From assembly GCA_022605955.1 (NCBI GenBank), contig JAKCOZ010000083.1:1647155-1711154 (forward strand): DNA of 64,000 nucleotides. The letters are read 5' to 3'. The DNA is from Rallus limicola. Its lineage: Eukaryota > Chordata > Aves > Gruiformes > Rallidae. Of the stretch, positions 9,858 to 22,095 are shown piece after piece; position 1 is the stretch's first letter; each line of letters opens with the position of its first letter. A model generated the notes under the pieces. It did not search any database. It was not told where the DNA came from and saw only the letters and a list, made by a program, of their open reading frames with translations. The translations under genes and the position numbers were made by a program.

Positions 9858-11292
9858 AGCTATGCCTTTCATGCCTAGCTTCTTTACTTTGGGAGTTATT
9901 GCTGGACGTTTAGCATGTTTTGAACTGCAGTCTGCTAGGGCCGAGAAAAGCACCGTAGGAGGTTCCAGGCATGTTCCCTCTTTCCAGGCAAAGGAAAAGG
10001 CTGAGAGCCAAAGTGACAGGGTCTGCTCGTGTGTCCTGTTAGGAGGTTTCAGACAAGCTATGCCTTTCAGGCCTAGCTTCTTTACTTTGGGAGTTATTGC
10101 TGGACGTTTAGCATGTTTTGAACTGCAGTCTGCTAGGGCCGAGAAAAGCACCGTAGGAGGTTCCAGGCATGTTCCCTCTTTCCAGGCAAAGGAAAAGGCT
10201 GAGAGCCAAAGTGACAGGGTCTGCTCGGGTGTCCTGTTAGGAGGTTTCAGACAAGCTATGCCTTTCAGGCCTAGCTTCTTTACTTTGGGAGTTATTGCTG
10301 GACGTTTAGCATGTTTTGAACTGCAGTCTGCTAGGGCCGAGAAAAGCACCGTAGGAGGTTCCAGGCATGTTCCCTCTTTCCAGGCAAAGGAAAAGGCTGA
10401 GAGCCAAAGTGACAGGGGCTGCTCGTGTGTCCTGTTAGGAGGTTTCAGACAAGCTATGCCTTTCAGGCCTAGCTTCTTTACTTTGGGAGTTATTGCTGGA
10501 CGTTTAGCATGTTTTGAACTGCAGTCTGCTAGGGCCGAGAAAAGCACCGTAGGAGGTTCCAGGCATGTTCCCTCTTTCCAGGCAAAGGAAAAGGCTGAGA
10601 GCCAAAGTGACAGGGTCTGCTCGTGTGTCCTGTTAGGATGTTTCAGACAAGCTATGCCTTTCAGGCCTAGCTTCTTTACTTTGGGAGTTATTGCTGGACG
10701 TTTAGCATGTTTTGAACTGCAGTCTGCTAGGGCCGAGAAAAGCACCGTAGGAGGTTCCAGGCATGTTCCCTCTTTCCAGGCAAAGGAAAAGGCTGAGAGC
10801 CAAAGTGACAGGGTCTGCTCGTGTGTCCTGTTAGGAGGTTTCAGACAAGCTATGCCTTTCAGGCCTAGCTTCTTTACTTTGGGAGTTATTGCTGGACGTT
10901 TAGCATGTTTTGAACTGCAGTCTGCTAGGGCCGAGAAAAGCACCGTAGGAGGTTCCAGGCATGTTCCCTCTTTCCAGGCAAAGGAAAAGGCTGAGAGCCA
11001 AAGTGACAGGGGCTGCTCGTGTGTCCTGTTAGGAGGTTTCAGACAAGCTATGCCTTTCAGGCCTAGCTTCTTTACTTTGGGAGTTATTGCTGGACGTTTA
11101 GCATGTTTTGAACTGCAGTCTGCTAGGGCCGAGAAAAGCACCGTAGGAGGTTCCAGGCATGTTCCCTCTTTCCAGGCAAAGGAAAAGGCTGAGAGCCAAA
11201 GTGACAGGGTCTGCTCGTGTGTCCTGTTAGGAGGTTTCAGACAAGCTATGCCTTTCAGGCCTAGCTTCTTTACTTTGGGAGTTATTGCTGGA

Positions 11293-12480
11293 CATTTAGT
11301 ATGTTTTGAACTGCAGTCTGCTAGGGCCGAGAAAAGCACCGTAGGAGGTTCCAGGCATGTTCCCTCTTTCCAGGCAGAGGAAAAGGCTGAGAGCCAAAGT
11401 GACAGGGGCTGCTCGTGTGTCCTGTTAGGAGGTTTCAGACAAGCTATGCCTTTCAGGCCTAGCTTCTTTACTTTGGGAGTTATTGCTGGACGTTTAGCAT
11501 GTTTTGAACTGCAGTCTGCTAGGGCCGAGAAAAGCACCGTAGGAGGTTCCAGGCATGTTCCCTCTTTCCAGGCAAAGGAAAAGGCTGAGAGCCAAAGTGA
11601 CAGGGTCTGCTCGTGTGTCCTGTTAGGAGGTTTCAGACAAGCTATGCCTTTCAGGCCTAGCTTCTTTACTTTGGGAGTTATTGCTGGACGTTTAGCATGT
11701 TTTGAACTGCAGTCTGCTAGGGCCGAGAAAAGCACCGTAGGAGGTTCCAGGCATGTTCCCTCTTTCCAGGCAGAGGAAAAGGCTGAGAGCCAAAGTGACA
11801 GGGGCTGCTCGTGTGTCCTGTTAGGAGGTTTCAGACAAGCTATGCCTTTCATGCCTAGCTTCTTTACTTTGGGAGTTATTGCTGGACGTTTAGCATGTTT
11901 TGAACTGCAGTCTGCTAGGGCCGAGAAAAGCACCGTAGGAGGTTCCAGGCATGTTCCCTCTTTCCAGGCAAAGGAAAAGGCTGAGAGCCAAAGTGACAGG
12001 GTCTGCTCGTGTGTCCTGTTAGGAGGTTTCAGACAAGCTATGCCTTTCAGGCCTAGCTTCTTTACTTTGGGAGTTATTGCTGGACGTTTAGCATGTTTTG
12101 AACTGCAGTCTGCTAGGGCCGAGAAAAGCACCGTAGGAGGTTCCAGGCATGTTCCCTCTTTCCAGGCAAAGGAAAAGGCTGAGAGCCAAAGTGACAGGGG
12201 CTGCTCGTGTGTCCTGTTAGGAGGTTTCAGACAAGCTATGCCTTTCAGGCCTAGCTTCTTTACTTTGGGAGTTATTGCTGGACGTTTAGCATGTTTTGAA
12301 CTGCAGTCTGCTAGGGCCGAGAAAAGCACCGTAGGAGGTTCCAGGCATGTTCCCTCTTTCCAGGCAAAGGAAAAGGCTGAGAGCCAAAGTGACAGGGTCT
12401 GCTCGTGTGTCCTGTTAGGAGGTTTCAGACAAGCTATGCCTTTCAGGCCTAGCTTCTTTACTTTGGGAGTTATTGCTGGA
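11293..12480 (+). repeat. Six-monomer (1188-bp) tandem duplicate, first unit
   Basis: Starts at the rare GACATTTAGTATG variant, continues through AGGCAGAGG and an ATG-type centre (near 11851), and repeats in the same order 1,188 bp later. Copy B has only one such unit, which accounts for its interval being 17 monomers rather than 23. Confidence 0.87.
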
Positions 12481-13667
12481 CATTTAGTATGTTTTGAACT
12501 GCAGTCTGCTAGGGCCGAGAAAAGCACCGTAGGAGGTTCCAGGCATGTTCCCTCTTTCCAGGCAGAGGAAAAGGCTGAGAGCCAAAGTGACAGGGGCTGC
12601 TCGTGTGTCCTGTTAGGAGGTTTCAGACAAGCTATGCCTTTCAGGCCTAGCTTCTTTACTTTGGGAGTTATTGCTGGACGTTTAGCATGTTTTGAACTGC
12701 AGTCTGCTAGGGCCGAGAAAAGCACCGTAGGAGGTTCCAGGCATGTTCCCTCTTTCCAGGCAAAGGAAAAGGCTGAGAGCCAAAGTGACAGGGTCTGCTC
12801 GTGTGTCCTGTTAGGAGGTTTCAGACAAGCTATGCCTTTCAGGCCTAGCTTCTTTACTTTGGGAGTTATTGCTGGACGTTTAGCATGTTTTGAACTGCAG
12901 TCTGCTAGGGCCGAGAAAAGCACCGTAGGAGGTTCCAGGCATGTTCCCTCTTTCCAGGCAGAGGAAAAGGCTGAGAACCAAAGTGACAGGGGCTGCTCGT
13001 GTGTCCTGTTAGGAGGTTTCAGACAAGCTATGCCTTTCATGCCTAGCTTCTTTACTTTGGGAGTTATTGCTGGACGTTTAGCATGTTTTGAACTGCAGTC
13101 TGCTAGGGCCGAGAAAAGCACCGTAGGAGGTTCCAGGCATGTTCCCTCTTTCCAGGCAAAGGAAAAGGCTGAGAGCCAAAGTGACAGCGTCTGCTTTGTG
13201 TCCTGTTAGGAGGTTTCAGACAAGCTATGCCTTTCATGCCTAGCTTCTTTACTTTGGGAGTTATTGCTGGACGTTTAGCATGTTTTGAACTGCAGTCTGC
13301 TAGGGCCGAGAAAAGCACCGTAGGAGGTTCCAGGCATGTTCCCTCTTTCCAGGCAAAGGAAAAGGCTGAGAGCCAAAGTGACAGGGTCTGCTCGTGTGTC
13401 CTGTTAGGAGGTTTCAGACAAGCTATGCCTTTCAGGCCTAGCTTCTTTACTTTGGGAGTTATTGCTGGACGTTTAGCATGTTTTGAACTGCAGTCTGCTA
13501 GGGCCGAGAAAAGCACCGTAGGAGGTTCCAGGCATGTTCCCTCTTTCCAGGCAAAGGAAAAGGCTGAGAGCCAAAGTGACACGGGCTGCTCGTGTGTCCT
13601 GTTAGGAGGTTTCAGACAAGCTATGCCTTTCAGGCCTAGCTTCTTTACTTTGGGAGTTATTGCTGGA
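12481..13667 (+). repeat. Six-monomer tandem duplicate, second unit
   Basis: Second unit of the same series, with the variants in the same order. It is one base shorter because it holds the single-base deletion near 13194. Confidence 0.85.
13181..13205 (+). other. Single-base-deletion marker, copy A
   Basis: GACAGCGTCTGCTTTGTGTCC replaces the usual GACAGGGTCTGCTCGTGTGTCC form: G to C in the first part and one base lost in the second. It shifts the plus frame to a stop at 13209. The same event occurs near 20890, 36953 and 46530, so those blocks descend from one ancestor. Confidence 0.93.
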
Positions 13668-14386
13668 CGTTTAGCATGTTTTGAACTGCAGTCTGCTAGG
13701 GCCGAGAAAAGCACCGTAGGAGGTTCCAGGCATGTTCCCTCTTTCCAGGCAAAGGAAAAGGCTGAGAGCCAAAGTGACAGGGGCTGCTCGTGTGTCCTGT
13801 TAGGAGGTTTCAGACAAGCTATGCCTTTCAGGCCTAGCTTCTTTACTTTGGGAGTTATTGCTGGACGTTTAGCATGTTTTGAACTGCAGTCTGCTAGGGC
13901 CGAGAAAAGCACCGTAGGAGGTTCCAGGCATGTTCCCTCTTTCCAGGCAAAGGAAAAGGCTGAGAACCAAAGTGACAGGGGCTGCTCGTGTGTCATGTTA
14001 GGAGGTTTCAGACAAGCTATGCCTTTCAGGCCTAGCTTCTTTACTTTGGGAGTTATTGCTGGACGTTTAGCATGTTTTGAATTGCAGTCTGCTAGGGCCG
14101 AGAAAAGCACCGTAGGAGGTTCCAGGCATGTTCCCTCTTTCCAGGCAAAGGAAAAGGCTGAGAGCCAAAGTGACAGGGTCTGCTCGTGTGTCCTGTTAGG
14201 AGGTTTCAGACAAGCTATGCCTTTCAGGCCTAGCTTCTTTCCTTTGGGAGTTATTGCTGGACGTTTAGCATGTTTTGAACTGCAGTCTGCTAGGGCCGAG
14301 AAAAGCACCGTAGGAGGTTCCAGGCATGTTCCCTCTTTCCAGGCAAAGGAAAAGGCTGAGAGCCAAAGTGACAGGGTCTGCTCGTG

Positions 14387-14457
14387 TGTCCTGTTAGGAG
14401 GTTTCAGACAAGCTAGGCCTGAAAGGCATAGCTTGTCTGAAACCTCCTAACAGGACA
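14387..14457. repeat. Palindromic junction 8, inverted centre
   Basis: Perfect 29-bp arms, but the 13-bp centre reads GGCCTGAAAGGCA, the reverse complement of the normal centre. It lies 4,600 bp (23 monomers + 47 - 1) after junction 7. The downstream quasi-palindrome has a private change, AAGCTAAGCC. The preceding monomer has TTTCCTTTGGG. Confidence 0.96.
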
Positions 14458-15450
14458 AGCTAAGCCTTTCATGCCTAGCTTCTTTACTTTGGGAGTTATT
14501 GCTGGACGTTTAGCATGTTTTGAACTGCAGTCTGCTAGGGCCGAGAAAAGCACCGTAGGAGGTTCCAGGCATGTTCCCTCTTTCCAGGCAAAGGAAAAGG
14601 CTGAGAGCCAAAGGGACAGGGTCTGCTCGTGTGTCCTGTTAGGAGGTTTCAGACAAGCTATGCCTTTCAGGCCTAGCTTCTTTACTTTGGGAGTTATTGC
14701 TGGACGTTTAGCATGTTTTGAATTGCAGTCTGCTAGGGCCGAGAAAAGCACCGTAGGAGGTTCCAGGCATGTTCCCTCTTTCCAGGCAAAGGAAAAGGCT
14801 GAGAGCCAAAGTGACAGGGTCTGCTTGTGTGTCCTGTTAGGAGGTTTCAGACAAGCTATGCCTTTCAGGCCTAGCTTCTTTACTTTGGGAGTTATTGCTG
14901 GACGTTTAGCATGTTTTGAACTGCAGTCTGCTAGGGCCGAGAAAAGCACCGTAGGAGGTTCCAGGCATGTTCCCTCTTTCCAGGCAAAGGAAAAGGCTGA
15001 GAACCAAAGTGACAGGGGCTGCTCGTGTGTCATGTTAGGAGGTTTCAGACAAGCTATGCCTTTCAGGCCTAGCTTCTTTACTTTGGGAGTTATTGCTGGA
15101 CGTTTAGCATGTTTTGAACTGCAGTCTGCTAGGGCCGAGAAAAGCACCGTAGGAGGTTCCAGGCATGTTCCCTCTTTCCAGGCAAAAGAAAAGGCTGAGA
15201 GCCAAAGTGACAGGGTCTGCTCGTGTGTCCTGTTAAGAGGTTTCAGACAAGCTATGCCTTTCAGGCCTAGCTTCTTTACTTTGGGAGTTATTGCTGGACG
15301 TTTAGCATGTTTTGAACTGCAGTCTGCTAGGGCCGAGAAAAGCACCGTAGGAGGTTCCAGGCATGTTCCCTCTTTCCAGGCAAAGGAAAAAGCTGCGAAC
15401 CAAAGTGACAGGGTCTGCTCGTGTGTCCTGTTAGGAGGTTTCAGACAAGC

Positions 15451-15525
15451 TAGGCCTGAAAGGCATGTTCCCTCTTTCCAGGCAAAGGAAAAGGCTGACA
15501 GCCAAAGTGACAGGGTCTGCTCGTG
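15451..15525. repeat. 102-bp partial monomer, copy 2
   Basis: Identical join to that at 6752: TAGGCCTGAAAGGCAT running into GTTCCC, with the linked GGCTGACAGCC downstream. The exact 8,699-bp spacing argues for duplication of one event rather than two independent deletions. Confidence 0.9.
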
Positions 15526-15596
15526 TGTCCTGTTAGGATGTTTCAGACAAGCTATGCCTTTCAGGCCTAGCTTGTCTGAAACCTCCTAACAGGACA
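15526..15596. repeat. Palindromic junction 9, one arm mismatch
   Basis: Left arm GGATGTTTCAG, as in junction 3, of which it is the copy-B counterpart. Confidence 0.95.
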
Positions 15597-15770
15597 AGCT
15601 ATGCCTTTCATGCCTAGCTTCTTTACTTTGGGAGTTATTGCTGGACGTTTAGCATGTTTTGAACTGCAGTCTGCTAGGGCCGAGAAAAGCACCGTAGGAG
15701 GTTCCAGGCATGTTCCCTCTTTCCAGGCAAAGGAAAAGGCTGAGAGCCAAAGTGACAGGGTCTGCTCGTG

Positions 15771-15841
15771 TGTCCTGTTAGGAGGCTTCAGACAAGCTAT
15801 GCCTTTCAGGCCTAGCTTGTCTGAAACCTCCTAACAGGACA
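15771..15841. repeat. Palindromic junction 10, GGCTTC arm
   Basis: Counterpart of junction 4, one monomer + 47 bp after junction 9. Followed by CCTTATTCC near 15961. Confidence 0.95.
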
Positions 15842-17203
15842 AGCTATGCCTTTCATGCCTAGCTTCTTTACTTTGGGAGTTATTGCTGGACGTTTAGCAT
15901 GTTTTGAACTGCAGTCTGCTAGGGCCGAGAAAAGCACCGTAGGAGGTTCCAGGCATGTTCCCTTATTCCAGGCAAAGGAAAAGGCTGAGAGCCAAAGTGA
16001 CAGGGTCTGCTCGTGTGTCCTGTTAGGAGGTTTCAGACAAGCTATGCCTTTCAGGCCTAGCTTCTTTACTTTGGGAGTTATTGCTGGACGTTTAGCATGT
16101 TTTGAACTGCAGTCTGCTAGGGCCGAGAAAAGCACCGTAGGAGGTTCCAGGCATGTTCCCTCTTTCCAGGCAAAGGAAAAGGCTGAGAGCCAAAGTGACA
16201 GGGTCTGCTCGTGTGTCCTGTTAGGAGGTTTCAGACAAGCTATGCCTTTCAGGCCTAGCTTCTTTACTTTGGGAGTTATTGCTGGACGTTTAGCATGTTT
16301 TGAACTGCAGTCTGCTAGGGCCGAGAAAAGCACCGTAGGAGGTTCCAGGCATGTTCCCTCTTTCCAGGCAAAGGAAAAGGCTGAGAACCAAAGTGACAGG
16401 GGCTGCTCGTGTGTCATGTTAGGAGGTTTCAGACAAGCTATGCCTTTCAGGCCTAGCTTCTTTACTTTGGGAGTTATTGCTGGACGTTTAGCATGTTTTG
16501 AACTGCAGTCTGCTAGGGCCGAGAAAAGCACCGTAGGAGGTTCCAGGCATGTTCCCTCTTTCCAGGCAAAGGAAAAGGCTGAGAACCAAAGTGACAGGGG
16601 CTGCTCGTGTGTCATGTTAGGAGGTTTCAGACAAGCTATGCCTTTCAGGCCTAGCTTCTTTACTTTGGGAGTTATTGCTGGACGTTTAGCATGTTTTGAA
16701 CTGCAGTCTGCTAGGGCCGAGAAAAGCACCGTAGGAGGTTCCAGGCATGTTCCCTCTTTCCAGGCAAAGGAAAAGGCTGAGAGCCAAAGTGACAGGGGCT
16801 GCTCGTGTGTCCTGTTAGGAGGTTTCAGACAAGCTATGCCTTTCAGGCCTAGCTTCTTTACTTTGGGAGTTATTGCTGGACGTTTAGCATGTTTTGAACT
16901 GCAGTCTGCTAGGGCCGAGAAAAGCACCGTAGGAGGTTCCAGGCATGTTCCCTCTTTCCAGGCAAAGGAAAAGGCTGAGAGCCAAAGTGACAGGGTCTGC
17001 TCGTGTGTCCTGTTAGGAGGTTTCAGACAAGCTATGCCTTTCAGGCCTAGCTTCTTTACTTTGGGAGTTATTGCTGGACGTTTAGCATGTTTTGAACTGC
17101 AGTCTGCTAGGGCCGAGAAAAGCACCGTAGGAGGTTCCAGGCATGTTCCCTCTTTCCAGGCAAAGGAAAAGGCTGAGAGCCAAAGTGACAGGGTCTGCTC
17201 GTG

Positions 17204-17274
17204 TGTCCTGTTAGGAGGCTTCAGACAAGCTATGCCTTTCAGGCCTAGCTTGTCTGAAACCTCCTAACAGGACA
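17204..17274. repeat. Palindromic junction 11, GGCTTC arm
   Basis: Counterpart of junction 5; 7 monomers + 47 after junction 10. Followed by the CCCTTATTCC, CAGTCTTCTAGG and GGGAGGTATTGC variants in the same order as in copy A. Confidence 0.95.
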
Positions 17275-18240
17275 AGCTATGCCTTTCATGCCTAGCTTCT
17301 TTACTTTGGGAGTTATTGCTGGACGTTTAGCATGTTTTGAACTGCAGTCTGCTAGGGCCGAGAAAAGCACCGTAGGAGGTTCCAGGCATGTTCCCTTATT
17401 CCAGGCAAAGGAAAAGGCTGAGAGCCAAAGTGACAGGGTCTGCTCGTGTGTCCTGTTAGGAGGTTTCAGACAAGCTATGCCTTTCAGGCCTAGCTTCTTT
17501 ACTTTGGGAGTTATTGCTGGACGTTTAGCATGTTTTGAACTGCAGTCTTCTAGGGCCGAGAAAAGCACCGTAGGAGGTTCCAGGCATGTTCCCTCTTTCC
17601 AGGCAAAGGAAAAGGCTGAGAACCAAAGTGACAGGGGCTGCTCGTGTGTCCTGTTAGGAGGTTTCAGACAAGCTATGCCTTTCAGGCCTAGCTTCTTTAC
17701 TTTGGGAGGTATTGCTGGACGTTTAGCATGTTTTGAACTGCAGTCTGCTAGGGCCGAGAAAAGCACCGTAGGAGGTTCCAGGCACGTTCCCTCTTTCCAG
17801 GCAAAGGAAAAGGCTGAGAGCCAAAGTGACAGGGTCTGCTCGTCTGTCCTGTTAGGAGGTTTCAGACAAGCTATGCCTTTCAGGCCTAGCTTCTTTACTT
17901 TGGGAGTTATTGCTGGACGTTTAGCATGTTTTGAACTGCAGTCTGCTAGGTCCGAGAAAAGCACCGTAGGAGGTTCCAGGCATGTTCCCTCTTTCCAGGC
18001 AAAGGAAAAGGCTGAGAGCCAAAGTGACAGGGTCTGCTCGTGTGTCCTGTTAGGAGGTTTCAGACAAGCTATGCCTTTCAGGCCTAGCTTCTTTACTTTG
18101 GGAGTTATTGCTGGACGTTTAGCATGTTTTGAACTGCAGTCTGCTAGGGCCGAGAAAAGCACCGTAAGAGGTTCCAGGCATGTTCCCTCTTTCCAGGCAA
18201 AGGAAAAGGCTGAGAGCCAAAGTGACAGTGTCTGCTCGTG

Positions 18241-18311
18241 TGTCCTGTTAGGAGGTTTCAGACAAGCTATGCCTTTCAGGCCTAGCTTGTCTGAAACCTC
18301 CTAACAGGACA
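18241..18311. repeat. Palindromic junction 12, perfect arms
   Basis: Counterpart of junction 6, but 5 rather than 4 monomers after its predecessor. The extra monomer carries GGTCCGAG, also seen before junctions 21 and 31. Confidence 0.96.
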
Positions 18312-18683
18312 AGCTATGCCTTTCATGCCTAGCTTCTTTACTTTGGGAGTTATTGCTGGACGTTTAGCATGTTTTGAACTGCAGTCTGCTAGGGCCGAGA
18401 AAAGCACCGTAGGATGTTCCAGGCATGTTTCCTCTTTCCAGGCAAAGGAAAAGGCTGAGAGCCAAAGTGACAGGGTCTGCTCGTGTGTCCTGTTAGGAGG
18501 TTTCAGACAAGCTATGCCTTTCAGGCCTAGCTTCTTTACTTTGGGAGTTATTGCTGGACGTTTAGCATGTTTTGAACTGCAGTCTGCTAGGGCCAAGAAA
18601 AGCACCGTAGGAGGTTCCAGGCATGTTCCCTCTTTCCAGGCAAAGGAAAAGGCTGAGAGCCAAAGTGACAGTGTCTGCTCGTG

Positions 18684-18754
18684 TGTCCTGTTAGGAGGTT
18701 TCAGACAAGATATGCCTTTCAGGCCTACCTTGTCTGAAACCTCCTAACAGGACA
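18684..18754. repeat. Palindromic junction 13, both arms changed at one pair
   Basis: The left arm has AAGATA and the right arm has TACCTT instead of TAGCTT. Both changes fall at the same base pair of the stem, giving A opposite C. Counterpart of junction 7, 2 monomers + 47 after junction 12. Confidence 0.94.
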
Positions 18755-20889
18755 AGCTATGCCTTTCATGCCTAGCTTCTTTACTTTGGGAGTTATTGCT
18801 GGACGTTTAGCATGTTTTGAACTGCAGTCTGCTAGGGCCGAGAAAAGCACCGTAGGAGGTTCCAGGCATGTTCCCTCTTTCCAGGCAAAGGAAAAGGCTG
18901 AGAGCCAAAGTGACAGGGTCTGCTCGTGTGTCCTGTTAGGAGGTTTCAGACAAGCTATGCCTTTCAGGCCTAGCTTCTTTACTTTGGGAGTTATTGCTGG
19001 ACGTTTAGCATGTTTTGAACTGCAGTCTGCTAGGGCCGAGAAAAGCACCGTAGGAGGTTCCAGGCATGTTCCCTCTTTCCAGGCAAAGGAAAAGGCTGAG
19101 AGCCAAAGTGACAGGGTCTGCTCGGGTGTCCTGTTAGGAGGTTTCAGACAAGCTATGCCTTTCAGGCCTAGCTTCTTTACTTTGGGAGTTATTGCTGGAC
19201 GTTTAGCATGTTTTGAACTGCAGTCTGCTAGGGCCGAGAAAAGCACCGTAGGAGGTTCCAGGCATGTTCCCTCTTTCCAGGCAAAGGAAAAGGCTGAGAG
19301 CCAAAGTGACAGGGGCTGCTCGTGTGTCCTGTTAGGAGGTTTCAGACAAGCTATGCCTTTCAGGCCTAGCTTCTTTACTTTGGGAGTTATTGCTGGACGT
19401 TTAGCATGTTTTGAACTGCAGTCTGCTAGGGCCGAGAAAAGCACCGTAGGAGGTTCCAGGCATGTTCCCTCTTTCCAGGCAAAGGAAAAGGCTGAGAGCC
19501 AAAGTGACAGGGTCTGCTCGTGTGTCCTGTTAGGAGGTTTCAGACAAGCTATGCCTTTCAGGCCTAGCTTCTTTACTTTGGGAGTTATTGCTGGACGTTT
19601 AGCATGTTTTGAACTGCAGTCTGCTAGGGCCGAGAAAAGCACCGTAGGAGGTTCCAGGCATGTTCCCTCTTTCCAGGCAAAGGAAAAGGCTGAGAGCCAA
19701 AGTGACAGGGTCTGCTCGTGTGTCCTGTTAGGAGGTTTCAGACAAGCTATGCCTTTCAGGCCTAGCTTCTTTACTTTGGGAGTTATTGCTGGACGTTTAG
19801 CATGTTTTGAACTGCAGTCTGCTAGGGCCGAGAAAAGCACCGTAGGAGGTTCCAGGCATGTTCCCTCTTTCCAGGCAAAGGAAAAGGCTGAGAGCCAAAG
19901 TGACAGGGGCTGCTCGTGTGTCCTGTTAGGAGGTTTCAGACAAGCTATGCCTTTCAGGCCTAGCTTCTTTACTTTGGGAGTTATTGCTGGACGTTTAGCA
20001 TGTTTTGAACTGCAGTCTGCTAGGGCCGAGAAAAGCACCGTAGGAGGTTCCAGGCATGTTCCCTCTTTCCAGGCAAAGGAAAAGGCTGAGAGCCAAAGTG
20101 ACAGGGTCTGCTCGTGTGTCCTGTTAGGAGGTTTCAGACAAGCTATGCCTTTCAGGCCTAGCTTCTTTACTTTGGGAGTTATTGCTGGACATTTAGTATG
20201 TTTTGAACTGCAGTCTGCTAGGGCCGAGAAAAGCACCGTAGGAGGTTCCAGGCATGTTCCCTCTTTCCAGGCAGAGGAAAAGGCTGAGAGCCAAAGTGAC
20301 AGGGGCTGCTCGTGTGTCCTGTTAGGAGGTTTCAGACAAGCTATGCCTTTCAGGCCTAGCTTCTTTACTTTGGGAGTTATTGCTGGACGTTTAGCATGTT
20401 TTGAACTGCAGTCTGCTAGGGCCGAGAAAAGCACCGTAGGAGGTTCCAGGCATGTTCCCTCTTTCCAGGCAAAGGAAAAGGCTGAGAGCCAAAGTGACAG
20501 GGTCTGCTCGTGTGTCCTGTTAGGAGGTTTCAGACAAGCTATGCCTTTCAGGCCTAGCTTCTTTCCTTTGGGAGTTATTGCTGGACGTTTAGCATGTTTT
20601 GAACTGCAGTCTGCTAGGGCCGAGAAAAGCACCGTAGGAGGTTCCAGGCATGTTCCCTCTTTCCAGGCAGAGGAAAAGGCTGAGAGCCAAAGTGACAGGG
20701 GCTGCTCGTGTGTCCTGTTAGGAGGTTTCAGACAAGCTATGCCTTTCATGCCTAGCTTCTTTACTTTGGGAGTTATTGCTGGACGTTTAGCATGTTTTGA
20801 ACTGCAGTCTGCTAGGGCCGAGAAAAGCACCGTAGGAGGTTCCAGGCATGTTCCCTCTTTCCAGGCAAAGGAAAAGGCTGAGAGCCAAA

Positions 20890-20914
20890 GTGACAGCGTC
20901 TGCTTTGTGTCCTG
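20890..20914 (+). other. Single-base-deletion marker, copy B
   Basis: Same G-to-C change and one-base loss as near 13190, at the exact 7,709-bp offset, and like that copy 1,241 bp before the next junction counterpart by frame-stop position (20918 to 22159). Confidence 0.93.
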
Positions 20915-22095
20915 TTAGGAGGTTTCAGACAAGCTATGCCTTTCATGCCTAGCTTCTTTACTTTGGGAGTTATTGCTGGACGTTTAGCATGTTTTGAACT
21001 GCAGTCTGCTAGGGCCGAGAAAAGCACCGTAGGAGGTTCCAGGCATGTTCCCTCTTTCCAGGCAAAGGAAAAGGCTGAGAGCCAAAGTGACAGGGTCTGC
21101 TCGTGTGTCCTGTTAGGAGGTTTCAGACAAGCTATGCCTTTCAGGCCTAGCTTCTTTACTTTGGGAGTTATTGCTGGACGTTTAGCATGTTTTGAACTGC
21201 AGTCTGCTAGGGCCGAGAAAAGCACCGTAGGAGGTTCCAGGCATGTTCCCTCTTTCCAGGCAAAGGAAAAGGCTGAGAGCCAAAGTGACAGGGGCTGCTC
21301 GTGTGTCCTGTTAGGAGGTTTCAGACAAGCTATGCCTTTCAGGCCTAGCTTCTTTACTTTGGGAGTTATTGCTGGACGTTTAGCATGTTTTGAACTGCAG
21401 TCTGCTAGGGCCGAGAAAAGCACCGTAGGAGGTTCCAGGCATGTTCCCTCTTTCCAGGCAAAGGAAAAGGCTGAGAGCCAAAGTGACAGGGTCTGCTCGT
21501 GTGTCCTGTTAGGAGGTTTCAGACAAGCTATGCCTTTCAGGCCTAGCTTCTTTACTTTGGGAGTTATTGCTGGACGTTTAGCATGTTTTGAACTGCAGTC
21601 TGCTAGGGCCGAGAAAAGCACCGTAGGAGGTTCCAGGCATGTTCCCTCTTTCCAGGCAAAGGAAAAGGCTGAGAACCAAAGTGACAGGGGCTGCTCGTGT
21701 GTCATGTTAGGAGGTTTCAGACAAGCTATGCCTTTCAGGCCTAGCTTCTTTACTTTGGGAGTTATTGCTGGACGTTTAGCATGTTTTGAATTGCAGTCTG
21801 CTAGGGCCGAGAAAAGCACCGTAGGAGGTTCCAGGCATGTTCCCTCTTTCCAGGCAAAGGAAAAGGCTGAGAGCCAAAGTGACAGGGTCTGCTCGTGTGT
21901 CCTGTTAGGAGGTTTCAGACAAGCTATGCCTTTCAGGCCTAGCTTCTTTCCTTTGGGAGTTATTGCTGGACGTTTAGCATGTTTTGAACTGCAGTCTGCT
22001 AGGGCCGAGAAAAGCACCGTAGGAGGTTCCAGGCATGTTCCCTCTTTCCAGGCAAAGGAAAAGGCTGAGAGCCAAAGTGACAGGGTCTGCTCGTG

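Larger units (their letters stand above)
6752..15450 (+). repeat. Higher-order repeat copy A (8699 bp)
   Basis: The unit runs from the 102-bp partial-monomer junction at 6752 to the identical junction at 15451. It is 42 monomers + one 102-bp partial + six 47-bp insertions - 1 bp = 8,699 bp. Junctions 3 to 8 lie in it, with spacings of 1, 7, 4, 2 and 23 monomers. Junction types sit in fixed slots: GGCTTC arm, GGCTTC arm, perfect, AAGATA arm, inverted centre. Confidence 0.9.
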
